From the NCBI GenBank assembly GCA_019745415.1, contig JAIETF010000012.1:1-64000 (forward strand): DNA of 64,000 nt, given 5' to 3'. A program made the position numbers and the translations under genes. The notes below the pieces were generated by a model, which worked only from the letters and a program-made list of their open reading frames with translations, had not been told where the DNA came from and made no database searches. Positions 45,279 to 53,522 of the stretch are shown in pieces. This stretch comes from Candidatus Obscuribacterales bacterium. GTDB lineage: Bacteria; Cyanobacteriota; Vampirovibrionia; Obscuribacterales; Obscuribacteraceae. The first letter of the stretch is position 1, and each line of letters opens with the position of its first letter.

Positions 45279-47620
45279 AGTTCCAATTCTGCTTCAAATT
45301 TGGCAGCCCCTTTTTTGAGCCGTTGAATCGGCACAACCACACTGTTGTCGCTGCCTCCGGAGCTGACCAAGCGGCTTTGACTCAGTCTCACTAAGTCTGG
45401 TGATAGGTTGAAGACTTTCACAGGCACTTTGCTCTGCGTGCCTAAAACTTTCACCACTACTTTGCTGGCGACGGCATTATCCTTTTCTCTCGCTTCACTA
45501 ACTACTTCAGCGGCGGCATATTCAAAAGGAATAGGATTGCTGCGCATTCCCTGAGTGCTCACCACGATAGTGTGTAGACCCGGGGTCAATTTGAAGTTTT
45601 TAGGCATTGTGAATTTTAGTTGCACTGGCGAAGCGGCGATTATCTCAGCGTCCGTGACACCGTCGATGATTACTTTGTTGTTGTGCGCCACACCGTCGAA
45701 ATTATGACCGTCGACAATCATCGATGGTGTGCCTGTGGTCAGGGCTGTAGTTTTATCCAGCTTGGGCGGCTGCCCTTCCAGTGGATTGCCCAGCGGCTGT
45801 AATACGTCTACCATAGCCGGCATTTCGTAAGAGCGAGCGGCGATGCTTATGATTAAAGACCGACCGGGATTGGCGTCTTCAGGTACTTGATAGATAGCCT
45901 GCCCACTGGCATCGGTGACCAAGGACATGCCGTTGAAAGTTAGTTCCACATTCGCTTCAGGCTGTTTCTTCTCATCCAAAAGCGCTACTGTCAGAGGCTT
46001 GCCAGCCTGGGCGCGCTCAGGCAAAAGTAGGGTCGAAGTAGACTTCGGCATGCGCACTGTTGGTGTCGCAGGCGCTGTATTTTGCACAGCTGTTGCAAGC
46101 GGCAACGAGGCTATCGTCTGGCTCTGTTTAGGTTCGGCAGAAGGGGCCGTTCTAACAGGCACAGCAGAGGCTTCATGCACCTTTGGCACCGCTTTGTCCG
46201 ACGATTCTTCTTGAATTTTCTCTTGCGGTTTTTCTGCTTTTTTCTCTCGCGATTTCTCAAGAGCGGCAGTTTTGTCAGTCTTTGCAGGTTGTTCGCTTTT
46301 TACTGCTTTTTCGACTTCTTCTTCTTCTTCTTCTTTTGGATCATCTTTTTCAGAGTCTGTTTGTTTGTTTTTTGCACTTGCTACTTTAGGCGCAGTTTTA
46401 TCTGCTTCCTGCAGCTGAGCTTTTGCAGACTCTTCGCTGGCTGTTTTTTCCGCGCCGCTGCCTTTCTCTTCGCTCGCTTGCTCTTGCTTGCTGGGCAGCA
46501 GAGCCTCGGCTAGTTTTCTTTGCCTCTCTGTGGTAAGGCTGACTAACTCATAGTGTTTTCTATAGCTATTAGTGAGTAGGGGCGGCAGACTCAGAAGTTT
46601 TTTTTTTACAGCTTCGCTGCCTTGTACCGGCAGAGATTTTTCTTCGGCGCCACTTTCATCGCTCTTATTGACACAGCTTGCTTCCACCGCTATCTGGTCG
46701 AGTTTGCCCAACCAAAAGGTGACATTGCCCTGACTTTGAATGTCAAAGCCTGATTCTACAGGTGAACGAGCTGAGATTACCACAAGAAATTGATTAACTT
46801 GGCTGCCGTCTGGTGCTTTGCGATCGCTGCAGTCACCAGCCACGGTGACTGTCATCAGCCCGCCCACTCTCTTGGCCCAGACAGCGGACAGCGAGCCGTG
46901 AAACTTATCTGAGATTTCAATATCTCCTGATGACCAAGCCTCGGCAGAAAGCGAGTGACGAGCCTGCCTTTCTTCCGCTTGAGGCAAGATGCGATTGCTA
47001 ATCACTTTTGGGTCTTTTAGTGATTTTTCCAGAATCTCTTGGGCTAGTTTAACGACAAACTTTTCGTTTTCATCGCGGCTGGCAAGTATTTCAGGATTTT
47101 CCTTGAGGCTGCGGTTTAAATCATTCAAGACGCTAATAAGAGCGCTGTCAGGCACAAACTCGGGCAGCTTTTCTTCCGCCTTCTCCTTAGGTTCGTTTTT
47201 TGCTTCTTTCTCTGCTTTAGAATCTTTATCGGCCTTTACTTCTTTGCCAGTTTTGCCTGGCTTTTCTGCTTTCTCTTCTTGTTCCGCTTTCTCTGCTTGA
47301 GCTTCTTTGCCGAAGCCGAAAAAGCCTTTCTTTTGCTTCGCTTCGGCTTTCTCTTTTTTATTCTTTTTGTCTTGCTCTTTTTCTTTTCTATCTTTCGAGT
47401 CTTTCTTATCTGATTTCTCAGACTTTTCTGACTTTTCGGTCCTTTCTACTTTTTCGTTTTTGCTTGGCTCTTCTTTAGATCTGGCAAAGACGGGTTGAAA
47501 GTCAATAGCGGTCAGTGGCAGAGTCAGAGCAAGGACAAGAGTGATTAGGCTTCCAGCCCCTTTCAGTTTTTCTGAAGTTTGGCTTAGTTGGTTTCTATAA
47601 CGCACACTATTGAACTGCAT
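45275..47620 (-). CDS. Secreted Lys/Glu-rich protein with TIG/IPT domain
   Basis: A protein of 781 residues. A signal peptide ends near 47 (FQPVFA). Residues about 48-160 are low-complexity Lys/Glu/Asp with a GFFGFGK motif. A globular region (about 165-380) follows with three or four Cys and beta strands, then a second disordered Ser/Lys/Glu/Ala stretch (about 380-540). The C-terminus carries a Big_1- or carboxypeptidase-regulatory-like beta domain (about 545-610) and a TIG/IPT domain (about 630-700; VDGHNFDGVAHNNKVIIDGV). It should lie in the periplasm or on the surface. Its stop overlaps the hemL start (ATGA). The same GFFGFGK...AEKAE motif recurs in the NHL kinase at 50 kb. Confidence 0.8.
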   Translation of the reverse strand: MQFNSVRYRNQLSQTSEKLKGAGSLITLVLALTLPLTAIDFQPVFARSKEEPSKNEKVERTEKSEKSEKSDKKDSKDRKEKEQDKKNKKEKAEAKQKKGFFGFGKEAQAEKAEQEEKAEKPGKTGKEVKADKDSKAEKEAKNEPKEKAEEKLPEFVPDSALISVLNDLNRSLKENPEILASRDENEKFVVKLAQEILEKSLKDPKVISNRILPQAEERQARHSLSAEAWSSGDIEISDKFHGSLSAVWAKRVGGLMTVTVAGDCSDRKAPDGSQVNQFLVVISARSPVESGFDIQSQGNVTFWLGKLDQIAVEASCVNKSDESGAEEKSLPVQGSEAVKKKLLSLPPLLTNSYRKHYELVSLTTERQRKLAEALLPSKQEQASEEKGSGAEKTASEESAKAQLQEADKTAPKVASAKNKQTDSEKDDPKEEEEEEVEKAVKSEQPAKTDKTAALEKSREKKAEKPQEKIQEESSDKAVPKVHEASAVPVRTAPSAEPKQSQTIASLPLATAVQNTAPATPTVRMPKSTSTLLLPERAQAGKPLTVALLDEKKQPEANVELTFNGMSLVTDASGQAIYQVPEDANPGRSLIISIAARSYEMPAMVDVLQPLGNPLEGQPPKLDKTTALTTGTPSMIVDGHNFDGVAHNNKVIIDGVTDAEIIAASPVQLKFTMPKNFKLTPGLHTIVVSTQGMRSNPIPFEYAAAEVVSEAREKDNAVASKVVVKVLGTQSKVPVKVFNLSPDLVRLSQSRLVSSGGSDNSVVVPIQRLKKGAAKFEAELEL

Positions 47621-47637
47621 CTTTCTCCTCGAATTCG

Positions 47638-49194
47638 TTAGCGGTTTTGTTTGTTTGAAGCAATTAGTTGGGAATCGCTGATGATCCAGCTGCCATCCCC
47701 GGATTTTTCCATGGTGTAATTGACGTTGTATGAATCTTCTGATTCATTGGCTTTGCCTGTCGCTTCGTCGACAAGCTTGCTCAGTTCCTTTACTCGAGCA
47801 GTCACCGTATACTTGAGTGGATTCTGTGAAAGTATTTGATACTTATCGACAGTCACTCCCCGTGGTGTCATTTCGTAATACTTTTTGTTGGTCGTCAGCC
47901 ATTTGATGCCGTCTTTTTGGCGGGCTAAGGCTCTGCCGCTGAGATATTTCTCCAGCCCTTCGATATTGCGTTCTCTCAAGGCTTGTTTTTTGTGTGTCTG
48001 CCAGGCGCGCAGCGTTTCTTGCAGTTTCTCTTTCAAGTCGTCAGTCGGTTTTGGTTGCTTAACCGTGGTGCTCGAGGGCGAACTAGAACTAGAACTAGAC
48101 TGACTGCCTGTCTGGTTCGCCGACGGGTTGCCTGTGTTTTGGGTCTTGGGTTTGCCAGCTTGGGCTTTATCAGTCTGTGTCTTATCCGGTTGGGTCTTAT
48201 CCGGTTGGCTAGTGGTTGATCTTGAGACTACCTTCTGCGGCACCGAACTTCCTGCCGCAGGCAAACGTCTTTCAATGTCGCCGTTTTCATCAGGGCGCAG
48301 AGAGCCTTGCTGTGGGCTTGAGGCTAGAGCAATCAGTGAATGCGAATCGCTATGATGTTTCTTCACCTGAATGAGGAAGGCTGGATTTCCTTCACTGACG
48401 GCGCTCTTGAGAACGATGTCGTAAGGTCCGCTAGTTGTTGAAATTGAACCGGCGTCTTTGCTGCCGTGTGCCAGTGAATGTTTGTGTTTTTCTAGAAAAT
48501 CATTGAAGTCTGCTATGCGCTTATTTTTGGCACCGATAGCTTCCAGCAAGTAAGCAGATACCATCTGAAGATTGAGCATGCCCAAGCCGTCGTTCCTGTG
48601 TCCGACTAGTAGCAGTTCCGCTCTTGCCAGCTTGTCTCCTTCCGCCTGGAAATGCAATTTGTTTTCTTGCGGGTCGGAAAGACTGATTTCATTTTGGGAT
48701 TGACCCTGTTTCTGGCTCTGGAAAGGTCCAACACCCGGCCAGCAAGAAGTCTTAACCAATTCGCTCATTTTGAATGAGTCAATTGTGCAGAGAGGCAAAT
48801 CTTGTTTTTTGCTTTCCCCTTTATTTGATGAGCTTGTCTTAACTTCTTCGCCTGATGAAAAATCGCTTTCAATGGCTCTGGGTGCAACTTCAGATTTTTG
48901 GCTGGAGTTTTTACTTTCCTTACTGGTCCCTTTGCTGTTTTCTTTACTGTTTTCTTTACCGCTTTCTTTGCCAGATTCATCTGACCACATCGAATCTAAA
49001 GAGCCTTCGGAGCCCAAGGAGCCTAGGGAGCTTTCGGAGCCTGAAGAACTTGAGCGATTTTCGCCATCTGCGTCCAAAGCATAAGCAGGCACGGTGATGG
49101 TAAGAAGTCCGCATGAGATGGCAAGCAAACTGCTTTTCAATAATGCGACGAACGGGCTTGGCTCTCTCATATCAACCTGAATGACAAACTGCAA
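47638..49194 (-). CDS. Secreted Ser-rich protein with C-terminal ARC6/IMS-like domain
   Basis: A protein of 518 residues. The signal peptide is near 17-39 (LLAISCGLLTITVPAYA). A Ser/Glu/Lys-rich region follows (about 42-130), then a globular part (about 140-300), a second Gln/Ser/Thr/Pro-rich linker (about 300-385), and a C-terminal domain (about 388-515) starting with ETLRAWQTHKKQALRERNIEGLEKYLSG and ending with SYNVNYTMEKSGDGSWIISDSQLI. That pattern matches the IMS domain of the cyanobacterial and plastid division protein ARC6/Ftn2, where it faces the intermembrane space. It is 17 bp upstream of the TIG-protein gene on the same strand. A role in cell division or envelope is suggested but not shown. 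Confidence 0.75.
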   Translation of the reverse strand: MQFVIQVDMREPSPFVALLKSSLLAISCGLLTITVPAYALDADGENRSSSSGSESSLGSLGSEGSLDSMWSDESGKESGKENSKENSKGTSKESKNSSQKSEVAPRAIESDFSSGEEVKTSSSNKGESKKQDLPLCTIDSFKMSELVKTSCWPGVGPFQSQKQGQSQNEISLSDPQENKLHFQAEGDKLARAELLLVGHRNDGLGMLNLQMVSAYLLEAIGAKNKRIADFNDFLEKHKHSLAHGSKDAGSISTTSGPYDIVLKSAVSEGNPAFLIQVKKHHSDSHSLIALASSPQQGSLRPDENGDIERRLPAAGSSVPQKVVSRSTTSQPDKTQPDKTQTDKAQAGKPKTQNTGNPSANQTGSQSSSSSSSPSSTTVKQPKPTDDLKEKLQETLRAWQTHKKQALRERNIEGLEKYLSGRALARQKDGIKWLTTNKKYYEMTPRGVTVDKYQILSQNPLKYTVTARVKELSKLVDEATGKANESEDSYNVNYTMEKSGDGSWIISDSQLIASNKQNR

Positions 49195-49310
49195 TTACAG
49201 TCAGTTATTTAAGCATAAATTCGACAAATGAGTTGTTGAGCCTGGGCTGCTTAGAACTTTGCTCAATAAATTATTTTTGGGGCAGGTGGGTCTTCAAGTG
49301 TTTGTCGGCT

Positions 49311-49952
49311 CTAGAGCCCCATGACGGCAACGCCCATTGCCCGCATCTCCTTAACCAGGAGTGGCACGGGCAGACCAATTACATTGGCTGGACAGCCTTC
49401 GATATGATCGATTAGAAAGGCTCCAATGCCTTGTAGGGCGTATGCGCCGGCTTTATCGTCGGGCTCGCCAGTGGCGGCATAGGCTTCTACTTCCTCAAGC
49501 TGAAGACTTCTGACAACTACTTTTGTATCGCCGAAAAAGGTTCGTGACAGGTGCCCATCACCCTGGTTAGGGGCGGTCATTATCAAATGCACCCCTGTAT
49601 AAACCGAATGGGACCGATTCGACAGCGACATGAGCATTTTGATCGCCTCTTGCCTATCGATGGGTTTTCCAAGCACTTCATCGTCTCTAGCCACCAAGGT
49701 GTCGGCGGCGATAATTAGATATCTCGTTGAAGGGGCGAATGATAAATCGGAGAGGATTTTTTCTCCCTTTTGTCTCGCTAGTTCACAAACTATCTGGGGT
49801 GGGCTCAATCCGGGCGGAACGGTTTCGTCTATGTCGGCAGGTTTGACCTCGAACTGCAGCGAAAGGTTTTGCAAAAGCTGAATGCGTCTTGGAGAAGAAG
49901 AGGCCAGTATTATTTTCAGGTCGCAACTTGCTGGGGTGTTGGGCTCGAGCAT
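49311..49952 (-). CDS. maf: Maf-type nucleoside triphosphate pyrophosphatase
   Basis: A protein of 213 residues. The N-terminal ILASSSPRRIQLL is the Maf signature, followed by ADTLVARDDEVLGKP, with catalytic Asp in the central strand, and GEPDDKAGAYALQGIGAFLIDHIEGCPANVIGLPV at the C-terminus. It hydrolyses dTTP/UTP and modified pyrimidine triphosphates and is linked to septum control in Bacillus. The ATG lies 2 bp past the stop of the NHL kinase gene, so it is the last gene of the phospho-signalling run. The link to the kinase is positional only. Confidence 0.92.
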   Translation of the reverse strand: MLEPNTPASCDLKIILASSSPRRIQLLQNLSLQFEVKPADIDETVPPGLSPPQIVCELARQKGEKILSDLSFAPSTRYLIIAADTLVARDDEVLGKPIDRQEAIKMLMSLSNRSHSVYTGVHLIMTAPNQGDGHLSRTFFGDTKVVVRSLQLEEVEAYAATGEPDDKAGAYALQGIGAFLIDHIEGCPANVIGLPVPLLVKEMRAMGVAVMGL

Positions 49953-49954
49953 CT

Positions 49955-52297
49955 TTAGAATCTCATATTGTCTGTGGGAATCTGCAATACTTGCACACGC
50001 TTGCCGCCTCTATCTGCGACAAAGACAAGGCCGAACTGGTTGTCTATGGCAATATCAGAAGGCGTGGTCAAGGTTTCTGCCCCACTGCCATAGTTGTAGA
50101 TAAACCCGCCGCTGCCGTCAAAAACAGCCAATCTATTATTGAATGAGTCGCAAACATAAATACGATCGAATTTATCAACCGCGACTGCCCTTGGTATGTT
50201 TAGATCGCCGTCGGCAGAGCCTTTCTTGCCAAAGTGTTTGATTAGTTGTCCTTGTTTGTTGAAGGTGAAAATTTTGGAAGCGCCATAGTCTGCCAAATAA
50301 ATCTGATTAAGGCGATCAACCGCCAAACCAGCTGGTAACCTGAGATCTGGTGGTGCTTTGCTCTCGTTTCGGCGTGGGTTTAAGTCACTGCGGGGAGAGA
50401 CTGAACGCAGCCAGACACCTGTCTCTGGTTGAAATATTTGGATACAGGCATTGGAAGAATCGGATAAATAAAGGAGACCGGTGGTATCAAAGGCGATACC
50501 GGTGATACCTGAGTCACCGGCTTGAATGTTCTTGAACTCGGAGAGGAAGAAGCCTTTGCTGTCGAATATTCTGATGTATTGGTCGCTGGCATCGCAGACA
50601 TAAAGTCGGCCTTTGCTATCGAAAGCCAGTCCGCCAGGCCTGGTAATTTTGCCGAACTTTGTGCGCGTGTTGTCCTGGCTCTCTTCCTTTTCAGCCTTTT
50701 CTGCCTTTCCAAAGCCAAAGAATCCGCTGCTTTTTTCAGGGCGGGGGGCGGCTCGGTGTTGAATTTCGAAGAGCCAGCGCAAAGTACCTTCGAAATTGTT
50801 GCCGTCATAACTAAAGACATTTATGGTCCGTGCACCGGCATCGGCTATAGCCAAACGTCCTGAATGGCAAGCCAAGACTGCCGGTTCAATAAATGGCTTG
50901 GCTTTGCCCGGCAAGGCAATATAAGCATTTTGATTGTTTAGACTGGTCAAGTAGATGAGCGATTCTGCCTCTCTTAAGCGGGAGGGCACAGGCACAGCCG
51001 CAAACATAGCGGGAGGGCTCTGTTTGTACTGCCCGAATTCAGCCTGGGTCTTGCCGCTCAAGAGGCTGTTTTCTAGGCTATTTCCCCGGCTTTCGGGCGG
51101 GTTGACTTTGGCGCCGGCGTCAGGTCCGTTTTTCGCTTCCAAACCTGCCTTTGGACTGAGTTCGATCTCGGTTTTAAAGGCGACGATGTTTTTTTCAGCT
51201 TCTTCCGTCCCGACTGCTTCACTTTTGGGCAAAGCTTCTATAACGGTGGCTTCTTGAGCTTGCTTATTCACCTTTGCCTTATCTGCCGAATCTTCTTTGT
51301 CTGCTTCTTTTGCTATTAGGGCTTCTGTGTCGGTGGGCGTAACGATGTTATCTATGGAGGTGGCACCGAACTGAGTCTTGCCGGGCAGCATCGCCTTGAG
51401 ATCGGTTCCGGCGCTGCTTGTTTCACGAGGCGGCGCCAGTTCGGCCCGGTCGCGCTTTTCATCTTCAGTTAGGCAGCTCTCAAAGGACTTTACGAACTCT
51501 TGTACAGTCATATAGCGTTCTCTAGACCGTTTGCGCATGGCTCTAGATACTGCATTGGAAATACCTATGGATACCGGCGGATTGCAGGCTATATGCAGGG
51601 GGATCTCTTCTTGCGAGATAATCTTGACGATAGTGGCCGCGATACCATCGGCGGTGAAAGGTAAGTTGCCTGAAAGAGCTTCATATGCCACTACTCCTAG
51701 TGAGAAAATATCGGCTCGATGATCAACACCTTTGGCGTCTTGCAACTGCTCCGGCGAGACATAGGCGAGAGTGCCCATCATAATTCCAGTTTTAGTAAGA
51801 TTGGCATTTTCGTAGTCTGCTGTCCTGGCTATGCCGAAGTCTGTTAGCTTTACTGTGCCGTTGCGCAAAATGAAAATATTGTCCGGCTTCACATCGCGGT
51901 GCACGATGCTCATGGAATGTGCAAAAGAGAGCGCTTCCCCGACTTGCTTTAAGATGGGCAAGAAGTTTTCCACAGGCATTTTGCCGCCGCGCCGCAGAAG
52001 GTCTTTGCGCAGACTTTCTCCGTCTAGAAATTCCATGACGTAAAAATAGTCGTCTTTGTTCAGAGAGACGTCTAAAACTTCGACGATATTGGGATGCTTA
52101 AGTCTGGCGATTGTGTGTGCTTCACGCACGAAGCGGTCTTTGAATTCCTCTTTCTTTTCAGGCGAGATTTGATCGAGGAAAAGTTTTTTGATCGCTACGA
52201 TCTTATTCGAGGCCGGATGAATGGCTCGATAGACAATGCCCATGCCGCCGCGGCCAATCTCGCCGAGGAGTTCATAGTTCCCGCAGGATTCGACCAT
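49955..52297 (-). CDS. Ser/Thr kinase fused to an NHL beta-propeller
   Basis: A protein of 780 residues. Kinase domain about 8-270: GRGGMG loop at 15-20, K37, HRDVKPDN at 133-140 with D135, DFG at 153-155 and SPEQ, all intact. A disordered Ala/Glu/Lys-rich linker (about 280-420) follows, then an NHL-type six-bladed propeller (about 425-775) with repeats of GxxGLAFDSKGRLYVCDASDQYIRIF type. A GFFGFGKAEKAEKEE insert sits between the first two blades. The plan resembles mycobacterial PknD, but no transmembrane segment is visible, so the propeller is cytoplasmic. The FHA gene ends 2 bp upstream and the maf gene starts 2 bp downstream, forming one transcript. The FHA protein is an obvious candidate partner for its autophosphorylated form. 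Confidence 0.92.
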   Translation of the reverse strand: MVESCGNYELLGEIGRGGMGIVYRAIHPASNKIVAIKKLFLDQISPEKKEEFKDRFVREAHTIARLKHPNIVEVLDVSLNKDDYFYVMEFLDGESLRKDLLRRGGKMPVENFLPILKQVGEALSFAHSMSIVHRDVKPDNIFILRNGTVKLTDFGIARTADYENANLTKTGIMMGTLAYVSPEQLQDAKGVDHRADIFSLGVVAYEALSGNLPFTADGIAATIVKIISQEEIPLHIACNPPVSIGISNAVSRAMRKRSRERYMTVQEFVKSFESCLTEDEKRDRAELAPPRETSSAGTDLKAMLPGKTQFGATSIDNIVTPTDTEALIAKEADKEDSADKAKVNKQAQEATVIEALPKSEAVGTEEAEKNIVAFKTEIELSPKAGLEAKNGPDAGAKVNPPESRGNSLENSLLSGKTQAEFGQYKQSPPAMFAAVPVPSRLREAESLIYLTSLNNQNAYIALPGKAKPFIEPAVLACHSGRLAIADAGARTINVFSYDGNNFEGTLRWLFEIQHRAAPRPEKSSGFFGFGKAEKAEKEESQDNTRTKFGKITRPGGLAFDSKGRLYVCDASDQYIRIFDSKGFFLSEFKNIQAGDSGITGIAFDTTGLLYLSDSSNACIQIFQPETGVWLRSVSPRSDLNPRRNESKAPPDLRLPAGLAVDRLNQIYLADYGASKIFTFNKQGQLIKHFGKKGSADGDLNIPRAVAVDKFDRIYVCDSFNNRLAVFDGSGGFIYNYGSGAETLTTPSDIAIDNQFGLVFVADRGGKRVQVLQIPTDNMRF

Positions 52298-52299
52298 GT

Positions 52300-52590
52300 T
52301 TACTCGACTACGAAAATCAGCTCGGTTTTACCGAAAGTGAGACGGTCACCGGGCGCAATCTGACGACGCTCCGAAAGTATTTCTCCGTTCAAGAGTGTGC
52401 CATTGGTTGAACCTAGATCCTCAACCCAATAAGCCCCTTGCATCTGTAAGACCCAGGCATGGTGGCGAGAGACATAATGATCTGCGGCAATGGCAATGTT
52501 ATTAGTCTGATCTCGACCAATCTTGCTGACCGATTGATTGAGAGGATGGCGCTCGTTGGTAACTTTATTGAAGAGAAATGCGGCTCTCAT
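52300..52590 (-). CDS. FHA-domain protein
   Basis: Single FHA domain of 96 residues with the phosphothreonine-binding signature: SKIGRDQTNNI (conserved Gly-Arg) near 22-32, SRHHAWV near 41-47 and DLGSTNGTLLNG near 58-69. It has no other domain, so it is a minimal phosphopeptide adaptor. It starts the FHA-kinase-Maf transcript and is 2 bp before the kinase gene. A PP2C phosphatase gene lies 179 bp further upstream. It probably docks on threonine phosphates made by the kinase. Confidence 0.95.
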   Translation of the reverse strand: MRAAFLFNKVTNERHPLNQSVSKIGRDQTNNIAIAADHYVSRHHAWVLQMQGAYWVEDLGSTNGTLLNGEILSERRQIAPGDRLTFGKTELIFVVE

Positions 52591-52620
52591 TCTTGCCCTG
52601 TTTTTTTTGCTTACCGCTTA

Positions 52621-52636
52621 AACTAGCTAGCTAGTT
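52621..52636. promoter_or_regulatory. 16-bp perfect palindrome in the FHA-operon leader
   Basis: AACTAGCTAGCTAGTT reads the same on both strands and lies 31-46 bases before the FHA start codon. It is made of CTAG steps, which are rare in many bacterial genomes. It may be a regulator site or an RNA hairpin. No promoter hexamers could be assigned with confidence. Confidence 0.5.
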
Positions 52637-52769
52637 CGCCCGTGGGACTCTTTCACATTTTGACCGAGAGAAACGCGAGATTCGCATCTACCGCCCAAGA
52701 TTACTGGAATTGTACCAAAGTCTAGAAGGCAGGATTGCCTTCCTCTTTACGGCGAAGATATTGGCTTAA

Positions 52770-53519
52770 TTAGCCGTTGTCTTCACTGTACTTGACCACT
52801 ACTACTGTCACGTTGTCAGGGGCGTTGCCGTCGATAGTTTGTTTGACTAGCTCTTCGCAAACGGCTTCAGGCTCGACTCCGGCTCCCAAGACGTCACCGA
52901 TTTGCTCGTCTCTAAGCACGGTGGGTAGACCGTCTGAGCAGAGGCAAATCCAGTCTAGCGGTTGCATTTCAACAGGAGTGTGGTCAATTTCTACCCGCTC
53001 TTCATGACCGAGGCAGCGGGTGATTAAGTTTTTGTAAGGGTTGATTCTTGCCTGTTCTTCGGTCAGTCGACCAGCTCGCACCATTTCTTGAACGACCGAG
53101 TGGTCATTAGTTAAGAGCTTAATCTTGCCGTCTCTGTAGAGATAGGCTCGCGAATCGCCCACATGAGCAATCTGAATATAGTTGTCATCCGACTGCACCG
53201 CAACCACGATGGTTGTGCCCATGCCTCTAACGCTCTGGTCTTCTTCCGCCGAATTCCAGACTGCAGCATTGGCTTCGTTAACGGCTTTGGTTAGCCAGGT
53301 TTTGATTGACTCTTTGTCGGTGCCGGGCGGCGGACATTCCTGCCATTGCTTCTCAACAGCTTCCATTGCCAACTTACTGGCTCTGGCGCCACCAACAGCT
53401 CCACCCATGCCGTCGGCGACGGCGAAAACCCTAGAATCAGGGCTTACGTAATAGTTGTCTTCGTTTCTCTGTCGCTGGCAACCCGCATCAGTTCGTGCCG
53501 CTGCACGCCATTTCAGCAT
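52770..53519 (-). CDS. PP2C-family Ser/Thr protein phosphatase
   Basis: Soluble PPM phosphatase of 249 residues. Metal-binding motifs are complete: RNEDN near 18-22, VADGMGG near 34-40, HVGDSRAYLYRDG near 118-130, CSDGLPTV near 193-200 and PDNVTVVVV near 234-242. It removes phosphate from Ser/Thr residues and would oppose the kinase encoded downstream. The AarF-type gene ends 3 bp upstream, so phosphatase and AarF kinase are co-transcribed. No transmembrane segment or sensor domain is attached. Confidence 0.95.
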   Translation of the reverse strand: MLKWRAAARTDAGCQRQRNEDNYYVSPDSRVFAVADGMGGAVGGARASKLAMEAVEKQWQECPPPGTDKESIKTWLTKAVNEANAAVWNSAEEDQSVRGMGTTIVVAVQSDDNYIQIAHVGDSRAYLYRDGKIKLLTNDHSVVQEMVRAGRLTEEQARINPYKNLITRCLGHEERVEIDHTPVEMQPLDWICLCSDGLPTVLRDEQIGDVLGAGVEPEAVCEELVKQTIDGNAPDNVTVVVVKYSEDNG

Positions 53520-53522
53520 CTT

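Noticed and set aside
46183..46513. Plus-strand frames rich in Phe/Leu opposite the KE-rich secreted protein
   Set aside because: They are the antisense reading of Lys/Glu codons and carry no independent coding signal.
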